A stretch of 64,000 nucleotides of DNA from Lepidostoma basale (GCA_022606425.2 JAHDVF020001324.1:434001-498000), one strand, 5' to 3'. Counted from the stretch's first letter, positions 9,948-20,329 are shown. The notes: generated by a model not told the origin, from the letters alone. Made by a program: numbers and translations.

Positions 9948-10228
9948 GACCTTCGTGGCCGAGTGGTAAGTGCATTGACTGCCACCCCGAAGGTTCCAAG
10001 TTCGATTCCCGGCGAGGGCAGTGTGATTGTCACACTGTCTTTGGTCTGGCGTAGAATTCACGTGACAATAAAATAGCGATAGATTAGCTACATATCACAT
10101 GTCACGAGAATCACTATGATAGCTATAACCCTTTCAATCGATTTGGCTCATGCTGTCTTGATTTATAAAATAATAATATTAATATAATAACGATTCAACA
10201 AAATAATAATAATACTAATAATTGGGTA
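9948..10228 (+). mobile_element. S1 tRNA-headed SINE, fullest copy
   Basis: Best S1 copy. A box (TGGCCGAGTGGTAAG) and B box (AGTTCGATTCC) lie in a tRNA-like head, then the S1 body with 'gtgattgtcacactgtcttt', 'ggcgtagaattcacgtgac' and 'tagattagctacatatcaca', then a 3' region 'caatcgatttggctc...aacgattcaaca' and an (AAT)n tail. It defines the 3' end used to delimit the other copies. Confidence 0.88.
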
Positions 10229-10639
10229 GTAGGGCTACGATGGGGTATGTTTTGCTGGAAAATATGCCTCTACAAAATATCGTAAGGCACCATGTTGCAT
10301 TCACAACAGCAACACTACTATCAAGCCCAACTCTCTAGCGTCCACGAGAGGTCTTTTTAAAGACCTCGCGAACCCCGGGCAATGTGGCACATATTACTTA
10401 GTGCCATAGCAGATAGAGAGATGACGAATGGCGAGCTTCTAGCGCCATAAAACTGGATACACCCAGCTAAGGGAAGGGAACCCCTACAGAAAATCCTCCA
10501 AAAGAGGCAAGGGGATACCACTCTGGATATTTTTCCCCAGGTCATTACCATGAGGCCTACTCAAGGGTGATAGTCAAAGTTAGGGAAACCTGACAAGACA
10601 CAGAAAGAAAAATAATAATAGGCACTCAAATGCAGAAAT
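10229..10639. other. Unrecognised, less AT-rich segment
   Basis: Composition is visibly more GC-rich than its neighbours ('gcgtccacgagaggtc', 'ccatgaggcctactcaagg'). It reads like decayed coding DNA of a mobile element. No motif identified. Confidence 0.3.
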
Positions 10640-10906
10640 TATAAGGAGAACAGCAAGCCAGAAAAGCCTTTAATAAAATGACAAAGATATTTGAATCAGT
10701 TATGATTATCAGTTATTAATATGAGGGTTAGAATAAATCTAATCATGACAGTCTGGAGCGTTCTGGTATACATTCTATTAAACATGGACCATTGGCCAGA
10801 ATGAGTGCAGACGTCTAGCTGCTTTCGAAATTTGGTACCACAGACGCATGATGAGGAACCATCAAAACGGCGAGGTATTGAGAAGGGTCGGAGGAACGAG
10901 TCAAAT
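10640..10906 (+). pseudogene. R4 LINE, 5' part of copy split by a MITE
   Basis: Decayed KAFNKM start, IMTVWSVLVY (the V-W-S-V-L-x-Y block) and NGEVLRRVGGTSQ up to the MITE. The frame resumes at 11144 as MLRRID when the MITE and one target duplication are ignored, so the two parts are one pre-existing element. Confidence 0.7.
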
Positions 10907-11135
10907 CAGTGGCGGTACTTCCATAGAAGCCCAGAAGCCCGGTTTGCGTAAGAAATTTTGAATCAAAACCTCTTCCGGCTTACAGAGGTTCAGCTCTCAT
11001 GGCTATTCCTCTAACGTCTGATGGGAACATTGTTGGATGGTGATTTGGTGGGTTTTTGGTTTATTCGGGGGCTCAGTTTCTTAGATTTGGGGGATTTTAT
11101 CGGGCTTCTGGGCTTCTATGGGAGTACCGCCACTG
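10907..11135. mobile_element. 229-bp hAT-type MITE with 8-bp TSD
   Basis: Terminal inverted repeats start CAGTGGCGGTACT and end with the mirror AGTACCGCCACTG. Near-identity of the arms continues through 'ccatagaagcccagaagccc'. It is flanked on both sides by agtcaaat (10899-10906 and 11136-11143). An 8-bp duplication with CAG ends is the hAT superfamily hallmark. There is no coding capacity. It is inserted in an R4 LINE. Confidence 0.93.
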
Positions 11136-11143
11136 AGTCAAAT

Positions 11144-11340
11144 GCTTAGGAGGATTGACCAACAATGAACAAACTGGATAGGCCGTAGCATCAGGCATTC
11201 AAACCTGCTTATAACTATCGCAGAGGTAATGATTGAGGGTAGAACTTGCAGAGGCCGCCCAAGAGACACCGAATGCACTAAGTGATAAGAGATATGCGCT
11301 GTGGTAGCTACACAGAGATGAACAGACTGAAACATATTAT
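11144..11340 (+). pseudogene. R4 LINE, 3' part of copy split by a MITE
   Basis: Continues the frame from 10906: MLRRID, IGRSIRHSNLLITIAEVMIE (the G-x-x-I/L-R-H segment) then GRTCRGRPRDT. Stops appear afterwards. Confidence 0.7.
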
Positions 11341-11516
11341 TTTTCCCTGAATATCCTTTAAAATATTAAATTACGTAAGAGAAGATTGCAGGAGAAAAAA
11401 TATATTAATTCTCTTATCATTCTTCGTTTTACTACTGGACGAATGCAGGACTCCTATATACTAATCAATTATATAAAGTTATAATTAGACTTTGATATTT
11501 TATTTGAATAGTAAAG

Positions 11517-11765
11517 ATCACTGCGTTGGTTTGGACACATGGAACGCATGAATGAAGAAAGAATGATTATAAAAGTATACGTTAATGATTTAAATGATGT
11601 ACGAACTCGAGAAAGACCGAAGAAAACATGGTCAAGTCGGTCATGTTAAAAGTTGGAAGAATCGACGTGTGTGTATGTCTAACTGTATGAATATGGAGGA
11701 AGCTAGAGAGGTATGTCAGGATAGAGAAGTGTGGCGGTCATTCTCTCTGCTTATACTATAAGTTA
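11517..11765 (+). mobile_element. R1 LINE 3' fragment
   Basis: Encodes LRWFGHMERMNEERM, KVYVND and then decayed DQIN and EEAREVCQDRE segments to 'ctctctgcttatac'. An internal deletion near 11630 removes 'cacgatcaaat', and the tail is lost. Confidence 0.85.
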
Positions 11766-11931
11766 GTACAAATATTGGTTAAACAAGTTATTTTTACGTC
11801 TGTAGATGCCAATATTGGCTTGTAAAGGCAGCTTTTGTTTCAAATAAATTATTTGTGACAAATACAGTTTGCGTTTTTATTTAATAAATGTAATAATATA
11901 AAGATTTTTTTTTTAACCCAATAATTAAAAA

Positions 11932-12607
11932 CTAACTAACTAACCATCACGCCGTCTCCCCGAAGGGGTAGGCAGAAATAATGAACTGACACACTTTTCT
12001 TTCTGGCATATTTCTCTCGCTTCCTCAACATTCATACGTCGTGTCATGCACGCGCGTCGATTTTATCTGACTCCTCACATGGCCGACATTCAATATTTGA
12101 TTTATTTGATCGTGCCACGTTTTCCTCGGTCTTCCCTATTTCTGGTGCCATTTACATCGTTAACATATACTTTTTTTACCATTCTTTCTTCATTCATTAT
12201 TTCCATGTGTCAAAACCATCTTAATGATCCTTTCATTATTTTGTTCATAACACCATCATTTGCACCGCATTCACTTCTTAAATTTTCATTCGACACTCTA
12301 TCATACACAGAGTATCCACACATTCGTCTAAGAGATCTCATTTCAACTGCATTTATTCTACTTTCATCCTTTTTTGCCAGTTCCATGCTTCGCTTCCATA
12401 CAAAAGGGTCGGTAGAAGAACACCATTGTGCACTGCCATTATAGCTTTTTTGGATAGGTTTTTGTTTGCGATGACAACTTTAAGTGCACCATTCACTTTG
12501 TTGCCTGCCCCAACCCTTCTTTCAATATCCCTTTCCACTCGCCCATCTCTTGTAAACATACTACCTATATACACGAACTCATCTACTTGATACTTATCTA
12601 CTACCAA
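11932..12607 (-). pseudogene. R1 LINE C-terminal copy, about 675 bp
   Basis: Antisense R1 from YQVDEFVYIGSMFTRDG through KVNGALKVVIANKNLS, LLYGSEAWNWQK, RWF-H and NVNEEAREICQ-like blocks to the TTAG tail at 11932. The open part (12353-12607) is 84 aa. The remainder is frameshifted. The palm motif is absent. Confidence 0.9.
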
Positions 12608-13385
12608 TAATTATACTAACAAAATTTATTACGGTACTTTCATAAGAATAATTTAATAAAATATTTCATTTTAAATTTGAATGAAAACATGTCCAAATCC
12701 GTTTACGTTTTTGAAGGCCACTTATTAGTAAAGTTCAAAGATCAATTTGCAAATTCATACAATAATTAAGACTCCTTTACCGAAGCCGACTCTCGTGCAA
12801 TTTCCATACCAGGCTCTGAGTCAAAAGGTCCTTCACCTGCCCAAAATTGCATCTGCTTTCCAACTATAGATATCTATAGAATAAGACATTTTGAATGATA
12901 TTTAAATTGTATTGTACATAGGCGATGTAAAAACTAGAAATCTAAATTGAATATTGACTGAAACATCAGTTTTCTAGTTCTTTTTATATTATTGGAGTGA
13001 TAAGTTTCGGCTTGTTGAACAATTAATAATGCTCTAGTAAATGATATAACAAAATAAATTATGTTTTTAATTTTATTTTGTTCTAAATATAGTTATGTAA
13101 AAACAAATATTTTCGATAATTTATTGTTTACCAACACCCCACCGTAATACAGAAAGCAAAGTTAGAATTCCTAATTTCGACAAGGTAAATTTTCGATTAA
13201 TCAATAATACAAATAATATTTTAAAAACACTCCGGCAAAACGAGTATTTTTTTAATCACCGAGTATGTATATGAGCAACCAAACGCGTGCGCTCCGATTC
13301 AAGTCTCGGAACACACCGACGTTTGAGGTACCTAGCCGGGCGCAACCAATCAGTTTCCAAGAAAGACCATCATACTAACACATTA
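12608..13385. other. Unassigned, partly GC-richer DNA
   Basis: Mostly AT-rich. 13270-13350 is GC-richer ('cgcgtgcgctccgattcaag', 'acctagccgggcgcaacc') without a recognisable ORF. Confidence 0.35.
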
Positions 13386-13430
13386 GAATAGAGACCCATA
13401 ATTTATGAATCAACTATGGGTCTCTATTCA
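13386..13430. repeat. Small perfect hairpin
   Basis: A 15-bp perfect inverted repeat (GAATAGAGACCCATA and its complement) around a short loop. It may be the remnant of a foldback MITE or a stem-loop. Function unknown. Confidence 0.7.
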
Positions 13431-13477
13431 GTCATAAAACCAATCAGAAAAGCTCATTGCGTGAATCTTTATTCCAC

Positions 13478-13965
13478 TTCTATTTCATCATCATCATCAT
13501 CATCATCAGCCGTCTGTCATCCACTACTGAATTTAGGGCTCTCCCAAAGCACGCCACCGCCCCCTATCCATTGCCGCTCCCATCCATCCATGTCCAGCAA
13601 TTCTCTTCAGATCGTCGGTCCAGCGGGCAGGGGGACGTCCAACTCTATGGAATCATGTACGCGGTCTCCACTCCAGAATCCGTCTTCCTTATCGGCTGTC
13701 GGTTCTTCGACAGATATGGCCAGTCCACCGCCACTTCAACCCGCCTATCCGTAGAGTCACCTCAGTCACCTTGGTTAGTTGTCGAATAAATTCGTTTCTA
13801 AATCTCTCCCTCAAGGTTATTCCAAGCATGGCTCTTTCCATGGCGCGCTGGGCAACCTTGAATCTGTAGACTAGACCTTTTTTCAGTGTCCACGTCTCGG
13901 CTCCGTACGTCATGACTGGCAAGACGCACTGGTTGAAGACTTTAGTTTTGAGGCATTGCGGTATT
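13478..13965 (-). pseudogene. R2 RTE-like LINE C-terminus
   Basis: Read on the minus strand: QCVLPVMTYGAETWTLKKGL, YRFKVAQRAMERAMLGITLR, then WRWTGHICRR. After frameshifts come WRP-, RPPA-RW-DDLKR and an end next to a (TGA)n microsatellite (plus strand catcatcat at 13486-13506). This is the classic RTE/BovB-style C-terminus with a microsatellite tail. Truncated upstream. Confidence 0.9.
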
Positions 13966-14075
13966 CTTATCACTTCTATTTGATGTAGAATGAAGATTCG
14001 ACTGGTCTGACATGATGGCAGCAAGCGGCCGAAACTGGTCGACATTAAACACAAGTGGAAGCCCACTATAAATAC
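13966..14075 (+). repeat. Family E hammerhead-related remnant
   Basis: Contains GGCAGCAAGC, GGCC, GAAACUGGUC and then GAC, matching the 3' half of the ribozyme repeat at 27300-27420 on the opposite strand, plus 'acacaagtggaagcc' as in family C bodies. The core is not intact. Confidence 0.4.
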
Positions 14076-14224
14076 ATATAAAAATAAAGAAATTTTGTAT
14101 CAATTCATTTTTTATTATCATTATTTAAAATTATAATAAAAAATACCAATAAATTTCAATTCAAAATATTAATAATTTATTCAACTTTTTTCAAATTTGT
14201 TTATAATTATAGCAGCATGATATA

Positions 14225-14380
14225 ATTGCGGGAGATGCCTATTGGTGGCAATGAGGTTCGCAACCCATCACACCGCGTCTCCCGCGGGGGCGAAAAGAGA
14301 AGGAAGGAGTGCCGCATCGGTTAAAGTGTGGGAGTCCATTCTTTCTGCCAACCCCTTCGGGGAGACGGCGTGATGGTGTA
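14225..14380 (+). mobile_element. R1s non-autonomous element
   Basis: Sense copy: 'gggagatgcctattggtgg', 'aggttcgcaacccatcacac', 'gcgaaaagagaaggaagg', then the R1-like end 'gtccattctttctgccaacc' and gcgtgatgg. It shows that the short family shares only the R1 3' end. Confidence 0.8.
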
Positions 14381-14954
14381 TTATTATTTATTTTAGCAGA
14401 AAATCATTGACATCAAAGAATTTCGATTACTGTTTCATAACCAAAGACGATAACGATTTAATAGAAAAATACATTTATTTCATGATTTAATCAGTATATT
14501 AAATAAGTACATTATTTATGCATCACTCGTATCAGCTTATCCTATTTTTTTTACTTTATAATTAATAATAGGAACAGATACATTATTACTACCAGTCAAC
14601 TGTTCTTTAAAAGAGATAAAAATCGTGCTATTTTCGAATAGATTTTTTCACATTTATAATAAATTATTGGAAGCTGCAAATTAATTACTGATTCACCAAC
14701 AGAATACACACATTTTTTTACTTGTTCTCAAATAAAAATCTACTTCATGCCATCGTTATTGCTATTAATTTTAGTATATTTATTATATATGAGAAAAATA
14801 ATAACATAATATGAACCACAACGATACAGAAGTAAACTTATGTAATTCTATAATGTAATTTCTTCAAATAAGTTTATGTTTCACTTTTATTAGATTGAAA
14901 TCGTAATTATTAAACGTTAATGGGTGAATATGTAAACATATAAAATTACATATA
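14381..14954. other. Unassigned AT-rich DNA
   Basis: No recognised feature. Confidence 0.4.
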
Positions 14955-15438
14955 AGACCTTATGTATGGAAGCGAAGCATGGAACTGGCAAAGGAAGGAT
15001 GAAAGTAGAATAAATGCAGTAGAAATAAGATCTCTTAGACGAATGTGTGGATATTCTGTGTATGATAGAGTGTCGAATGAAAATATAAGAAGTGAATGCG
15101 GTGCGAATGATGGTGTCATGAACAAAACAATGAAAGGATCATTAAGATGGTTTGGACATATGGAAAGAATGAATGAAGAAAGAATGGTAAAAAAATTATA
15201 TGTTAATGATGTAAATGGTACCAGAAATAGAGGAAGACCAAGGAAAATGTGGCACGATCAAATAAATCAAATATTGAATGTCGGCCATGTGAGTCAGAGA
15301 AATCGACGCGCGTGCATGACACGATGTATGAATGTTGAGGAAGCGAGAGAAATATGTCAGGAAAGAAAGGTGTGGCAGTCCATTCTTTCTGCCTACCCCT
15401 TCGGGGAGACGGCGTGATGGTTAGTTAGTTAGTTAGTT
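14955..15438 (+). pseudogene. R1 LINE 3' end, best-preserved C-terminus
   Basis: A 151-aa open frame (14962-15417): MYGSEAWNWQRKDESRINAV, then SLRRMCGYSVYDRVSNE, LRWFGHMERMNEERMV (the G-H signature), RNRGRPRKMWHDQINQILNV, RNRRACMTRCMNVEEAREIC and WQSILSAYPFGETA. The TGA stop lies 5 nt before a (TTAG)4 tail, so there is essentially no 3' UTR. The start Met is incidental: the copy is 5'-truncated inside the reverse transcriptase. This is the reference for recognising R1 elsewhere in the window. Confidence 0.93.
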
Positions 15439-15461
15439 ATAAGTATATATAACTTACTAAC

Positions 15462-15623
15462 TAACTAGACATTACGCCGATAGGCAGAAATAATGGATCG
15501 CAACACTGTTCTCTTCTGACATACTTCTCTCGCTTCATCCAAATTCAAACATCGTGTCATGCACGCACATCGATTTCTCCGATTCCTCACGTGACCAACA
15601 TTTAATATTTGATTGATTTGATT
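15462..15623 (-). mobile_element. R1 LINE 3' end, tail-to-tail with 14955-15438
   Basis: Antisense R1 tail begins about 25 bp after the preceding copy's TTAG tail. It encodes NQINQILNVGHVR, CACMTRCLNLDEAREVC and SIISAY. At 15623 the sequence switches to plus-strand R1 without its 5' part. Confidence 0.85.
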
Positions 15624-16147
15624 GGTGCACTCAAAGTCATTACCGCAATTAGAAATAAATCCACTTAAGCAAAGATGGCAGTGCACAATGGAGTTCTAGT
15701 GCCGACCCTTATGTATGGAAGTGAAGCTTGAAGTTGGCAGAAGAAGGATGAAAGTAGGATTAATGCCGTAGAAATGAGGTCACTAAAAAGGATGTGCGGA
15801 AAAACAATGTATGATAGAATATCTAATGATGAAGTAAGAAAGGAATGTAAAGCGGATGAATGAGTGATAAATGAAATCAAGAAAGGGTGACTAAGATGGT
15901 TTGGACATATAGAACGAATGGATGAGAAAAGAATGGTTAAAAAGATATATACAAGTAGTGTGAATGGAAAAATAAGTCAAGGAAGGCCAAGGAAGACATG
16001 GCATGACCAAATTAATCAATTACTGAAAGGCGGCCATGTTCGAAGTAGGAACAATCGATGAGCGTGCATGTCACGATGCGTAAATGTAGAAGAGCCATCC
16101 TCTCTGCCTACTCCTCTGGGAAAACGGTGTGATGGTTATTTAGTTAG
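15624..16147 (+). pseudogene. R1 LINE C-terminal copy
   Basis: Begins at 'ggtgcactcaaagtcatt' (GALKVI), then MAVHNGVLVPTLMYGSEA, SLKRMCGKTMYDRIS, WFGHIERMDEKRM and RPRKTWHDQINQLLK, with a deletion before the SAY end. Multiple stops. Confidence 0.88.
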
Positions 16148-16350
16148 TTGATTTGATCATGCAAAGTTATCCTCGGTCTGCCTCTTATTCTAGCTCCGTT
16201 CACGTCGTTAACATATAACTTCTTCACCATTCTGTCTTCACTCTTTCTTTCCATGTGTCGGAACCATCTTAACGACCCTTTCATTATTTTTTGTAACACT
16301 TTCATTCGCACCGCATTCATTTTTTATATTTGATATACAGATTTACTACA
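16148..16350 (-). mobile_element. R1 LINE internal fragment
   Basis: Antisense blocks 'tttgatcatgcaaagttatc' (reverse of the RKTWHDQI region) through 'tgtcggaaccatcttaacg' (WFRH-like). No tail. Confidence 0.75.
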
Positions 16351-16568
16351 CATTGACTGCCACCCCGAAGGTCCTGGGCTCTATTCCCGGCGATGGCAGC
16401 GTGATTGTCACACTGTCTCTGGCACATAATTTACGTGATAATAACATGACCATGGATAATAACATGACATGTTTTGAGAATCAATATGATAGCTAAGGCC
16501 TTTACATCGATTTAGCTCGGACTGTAATGATATGAAAAACGATTCAACAATATTATAATAATACTATT
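16351..16568 (+). mobile_element. S1 SINE, 5'-truncated
   Basis: Begins inside the tRNA-like head, after the A box, at 'cattgactgccaccccgaag'. It keeps a mutated B box (GGCTCTATTCC) and the whole S1 body with the terminal 'acgattcaacaatatt'. Confidence 0.8.
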
Positions 16569-17999
16569 TATAAATTTCTTTGGGCTTTTGTGTACTCGTA
16601 TAATTATAACTTTTGGTATTATTTTCAACCAAAGTATCGGAGATCGTTGAATATTAAATGATGAGTATATATGAGGAAAGGGTGAAGATCACACCGTTAA
16701 AAAAACCTATAGCTGGACGCGGACCCATGACCTAAAAGCCTGACGAAATATAATAAGAAGAGCCGATTCTAAATAAATTGAAATATTTTAAGAGAAGATA
16801 TTTTAATACTTAAATTGAATTACAGTAGTTTACCCCTGATCATCCGATTTTATGACATAACATAGGAAACGCAAAAGGTCACTCCTATTATGAAACGGCT
16901 GAGATATAATTCGCACCCATTTAGAGATTATCTTCTTTTTCAGAGCGAAAAAATGACCAAGATCGTGCTCCAGCACTTATCGTCTTCGTCACTCGCTTAT
17001 CAATAATAACACATTTCCATTAGCATCGTTCCATTATGTTCTAGAATCTAGAAGATATTCTATTTTGAATGATTTCTTCCATATTTGAAGTTCGCCTTGG
17101 ATGGGTGAATCATAATGAAAATAAGAAAAACCGTATGCCAAGAAAGAGTACGAAAAAATTTTGAATACGAGAGAGCGAGAGAGGACTACTTTTTGAATTC
17201 AATTGAATGAATTATGTGAAAATTGCAAAAAAACATGTTGTGAAAATTCTATATTTTTACGAACGTTTGCTGTTTCAAATTCTCCTTTTTTTTGGTGTGG
17301 GTCTTGTGGCCTATTTCTTAAGAGGAATTGGTTTCCTGCAAGGTCGACTTCCAGTTGTCGATCCATATCATTAAGTCATCTACCTCGGAGGTGGCTGTGC
17401 AACACACTGAAAGGGAGTCTGGATGTATCCATTCTTAACTCTTCTCAAATGAAAACCTGTTATCTCTAAACAATATGGTGTGGAGTTTCCGTAGAAAGAA
17501 ATTAAAATTGTGACATGCATATTTTTTATTTATTATATTATTTATTTATTTATTCAATTGATTTTATATGGGAGTATCGTGAGAGGACTCCCATTATTGA
17601 TACCCCACTATTTATGACATAAGCTATTTGCCTGACACTATTTATGAAGTGAGTTATTTTAAACACTATTTATGACATGAGTTATTTTAAAAATTATTAC
17701 AACCAGTAAATATACTTATTGTTTTATAAATAGTTTGTGAAAAATTATACATAAAATTACGTAAAACTAAACAATCGAACAAATAAAAAAATACGGCAAG
17801 AAAAGTTATGTTCAATTTTAATTTTGAAAAGTTAAATGTAAGTAGAAATGAATAAATATATAAATTCTCGGTTCGAAACAAAAACGCAGGGAGAGTTTTG
17901 AAAATATCACGAAATAATTCATACAAAAAAAGATAGAATATGAGTTAGAAATTTAATATCATTTTAAATAAATAGTGGCATTATATTCGTTACATAATA
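16569..17999. other. Unassigned AT-rich DNA
   Basis: No ORF with a recognisable domain. At 17610-17690 a roughly 28-bp unit (cactatttatgacatgagtt) occurs about three times in tandem. Confidence 0.4.
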
Positions 18000-18001
18000 A
18001 C

Positions 18002-18331
18002 GAGCATTATTCTTCTCCTTCTTCTTCTTCAGCCTTCTTCCTTCCACTGCTGATTAAAAACCTCTTCCATTTTCTCCCACTCATCCCTGTCTTGTCCCTT
18101 CAGCATCCAGGTCGCTCCAGCCACTCGGGCAATATCGTCAGTCCATCTTTTCTGTGGCCTACCGACACTCCTTTTCTTTTTCCAAGGCCTCCACTGAAAT
18201 ATTCTGGGTGTCCATCGGGTATTGCCCTGTCTTGCTATATGTCCAACCCATTGCAACTTTAATTGTAGTGTAATGCTCTTAGGTATCTCTCTGAAATGTA
18301 ATTTTGGTGTGATTTGACGAAATTTCTTGAT
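18002..18331 (-). pseudogene. R6-type RTE-like LINE C-terminus
   Basis: A 110-aa minus-strand frame: LKLQWVGHIARQGNTRWTPR, FQWRPWKKKRSVGRPQKRW, TDDIARVAGATWM, then EEVFNQQWKEEG at the 3' end and a GAAGAAGAA tail. The WxGH, WRP, GRPxxRWxDD and Q-Q-W blocks are the standard C-terminal signature. 5'-truncated. Confidence 0.85.
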
Positions 18332-18339
18332 ATGTACTT
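18332..18339. repeat. 8-bp target site duplication (left)
   Basis: atgtactt immediately before the TAGGGTGTCCC terminal repeat. The identical octamer is at 20322-20329. Confidence 0.9.
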
Positions 18340-20321
18340 TAGGGTGTCCCTTATTTTTCAAAGTTTTAATTTTACAATGCAGAGGTTATTATTTTATTCA
18401 TTTGGGCCTAAAACATCCGAAAACAATTTTTTTCCTTATTCGGAACAGTGCAACCCGTGCCGACTTGCGCGCAAAGATGTCCCATACAAATTGCGTCACA
18501 GGAGCGGCGCGCTGTCGTTGTTATTATCGTTTAGTCTAGGCTTGTCGGGTAGTAGCATGGATTGTTTTATATTTCGAAGATGTCAATGGAACTAAGAAGC
18601 AATTAAAAAAGTATTTTCTTGGTTGGTAAAGTAAATCACCAAATAACAGGTGTAAATTACCATCTAATCGTCAAGTTCTCGCAGTTCTATTTTTTAACAT
18701 AAGTGAAGTTAATTTGACTGTTAATGAAAGCCCAAATCTTGTCATTCTGGAGTGCAATATATTCTGAAAAAAGGCTTGAATACCTACCAGAGCTGTTCTT
18801 AATTATGTTAAGAAGTTAGTAGATCTTTATCAGGTCTGACGAGAACTGCAAAAAATTGCGAGAAAATTCAGGACTTACATAGGAGCCGCGAAGAGAACTT
18901 TCAACTTGAATTAGATAATTTATTCGATATCGCACAAGCCAATGCTCTTGAATGTGCTGTGATACGATAGCATCTTATACAGAATGCTTGAACGGAGCTT
19001 GTGTGCAAAAACTAGAAAGAGATTTGTTACTCTTTGCTTGCCACCATCATATATATGAACTAATGCTCAAAAGTGCGTTTGAATCGCAAAATCGATTGTA
19101 CGAGATAATTATAGCGAACTCATTGAGCTTGCTATTGTTTTTCTGGGTGGAGGCAATGAAAATAAAATAAAAATCAGACCTGCTGGCCCAATGCATCAAG
19201 CACGATGGATGGCATGATCTATTTACTCCCTAAAAATACGTTTGCTGCAGTCCCAGTTTAAAATGTGCGCTAAGGACAAACAAGCTGTACGAGATGTCTG
19301 TTTATTTATTGTGGCAGTTTATGTAAAGCCTTGGCTTGAATGTAGTTTGGCGATAAAAGCTCCGAATCAAGATTTTTGTTTTTTAAAGACCTTAAAAGAT
19401 TACGAAGAAGTTGACAATTTCCAAAGCGGTTTTATACAAGTTCAGTCAACATTTGTGGTACTTATCAGAGGAAATAGCTGTCCTTTTAATGTTTGATGAC
19501 AACGTTGATGAGCAGACCAAAGGAAACGTTGTAGAAAACTTACAAAAAAAAAGTTTTGGTGATTCGGGAAAGATATATGTTCCATCAAAGGAACATACTC
19601 GTATGTCTGTCTCTCTATATGGTACGTAAGTAGTGTTTAATCTAGTATTTAAATTAGCACTTATTTGTTTTATTTATAGGTACTACAAGTATTTGTTATC
19701 TCGTTTTATGATAATCTTTGACAGATTTTGTTTCTGTCAAGAGTAAAGATTTATTTTCACGACTGAAACTTGATAGTAGTTTCCTTCAAGAAATTGTATC
19801 ATCATAGAAAGATAGCGCGAAGTTTGTGGAAGCTAAAAAGAAGGTTAATAGCTTAAAAGCAGTTAATGATACAGCTAAAAGAGCTGTTAATCTAATGACA
19901 GACTTTCATGGTTTGACTACCGCAGATGTAGAACATAAGCAGTTCATATTGTGTTGTGTGCCAGAACATAGAAAAATTTACCCAGACTGTAAAAAAAGAT
20001 ACTTTAAAGAAGAAATATCCAAGTAAATAAATATAAATTTGGATCTTTTTTGATAATTATAAGAAAAACATTATATAAATACATGTTTTCATCAATATTT
20101 ATGTAACATAATGGTTTTAAGTGATCATCTATAACTATATTTAAGAGACACTTAAAGCGGCTATTTTCTAAAACTTTGAGGGCAAGTCGGCACGGGTTAG
20201 AATTAACGTAGGAAGTTGAAATTCTGTATTTGGGTAACTAGTAGACTATTAAACATAATTAGGGGGTATGCGTTTCAATAATCCAAAAAATTTTTTTTTT
20301 GCCCATATAAGGGACACCCTA
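18340..20321 (+). mobile_element. hAT-like DNA transposon, 1,982 bp, decayed
   Basis: Terminal inverted repeats TAGGGTGTCCCTTAT and ATAAGGGACACCCTA, with 8-bp duplications atgtactt outside both. A subterminal inverted pair, AACCCGTGCCGACTTGC, lies at about 18449 (plus) and 20182 (inverted). Subterminal repeats are typical transposase-binding sites. The 8-bp TSD and YAGGG ends fit the hAT superfamily. The internal transposase is broken. Length is at the short end for an autonomous element. Confidence 0.88.
18850..20026 (+). pseudogene. Broken transposase of the hAT-like element
   Basis: Collinear pieces in changing frames. The first is DLHRSREENFQLELDNLFDI then AQANALECAVIR and a stop at 18968. 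The second is LNGACVQKLERDLLLFACHH then HIYELMLKSAFE (19000-19080). The third is VCLFIVAVYVKPWLECSLAI (about 19296-19355), and the fourth DFVSVKSKDLFSRLKLDSSF plus a stop. The last is VNDTAKRAVNLMTDFHG then EHRKIYPDCKKRYF to the stop at 20026. The ACxHHIYE block may correspond to the hAT 'C/A-x-H' region (inference). At least three frame or stop lesions, so non-functional. I recall similar NDTA-x-R arthropod proteins but cannot verify this. Confidence 0.75.
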
Positions 20322-20329
20322 ATGTACTT
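20322..20329. repeat. 8-bp target site duplication (right)
   Basis: atgtactt immediately after the right terminal repeat, identical to 18332-18339. Confidence 0.9.

Noticed and set aside
12046..12444. 132-aa plus-strand ORF (and similar ones at 60348, 22467 and 24985)
   Set aside because: These are reverse-strand shadows of R1 coding sequence.
12990..13025. Another hammerhead ('agtttcgg' at 12995)
   Set aside because: GAAAC is present on the minus strand but no CUGANGA core or helix II lies at the right distance.
13486..13506. CRISPR or regulatory repeat at (ATC)n
   Set aside because: It is the (TGA)n microsatellite tail of R2 in reverse, also seen at 23086 and 36105.
17203..17469. Cys-containing 88-aa ORF as a zinc-finger protein
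   Set aside because: The cysteines (CENCKKTCC, WCGSCG) are not in a regular finger spacing with histidines, and there is no neighbouring exon signal.
18314..18595. Plus-strand ORFs overlapping the hAT left end
   Set aside because: They cross the TIR boundary and show no domain.
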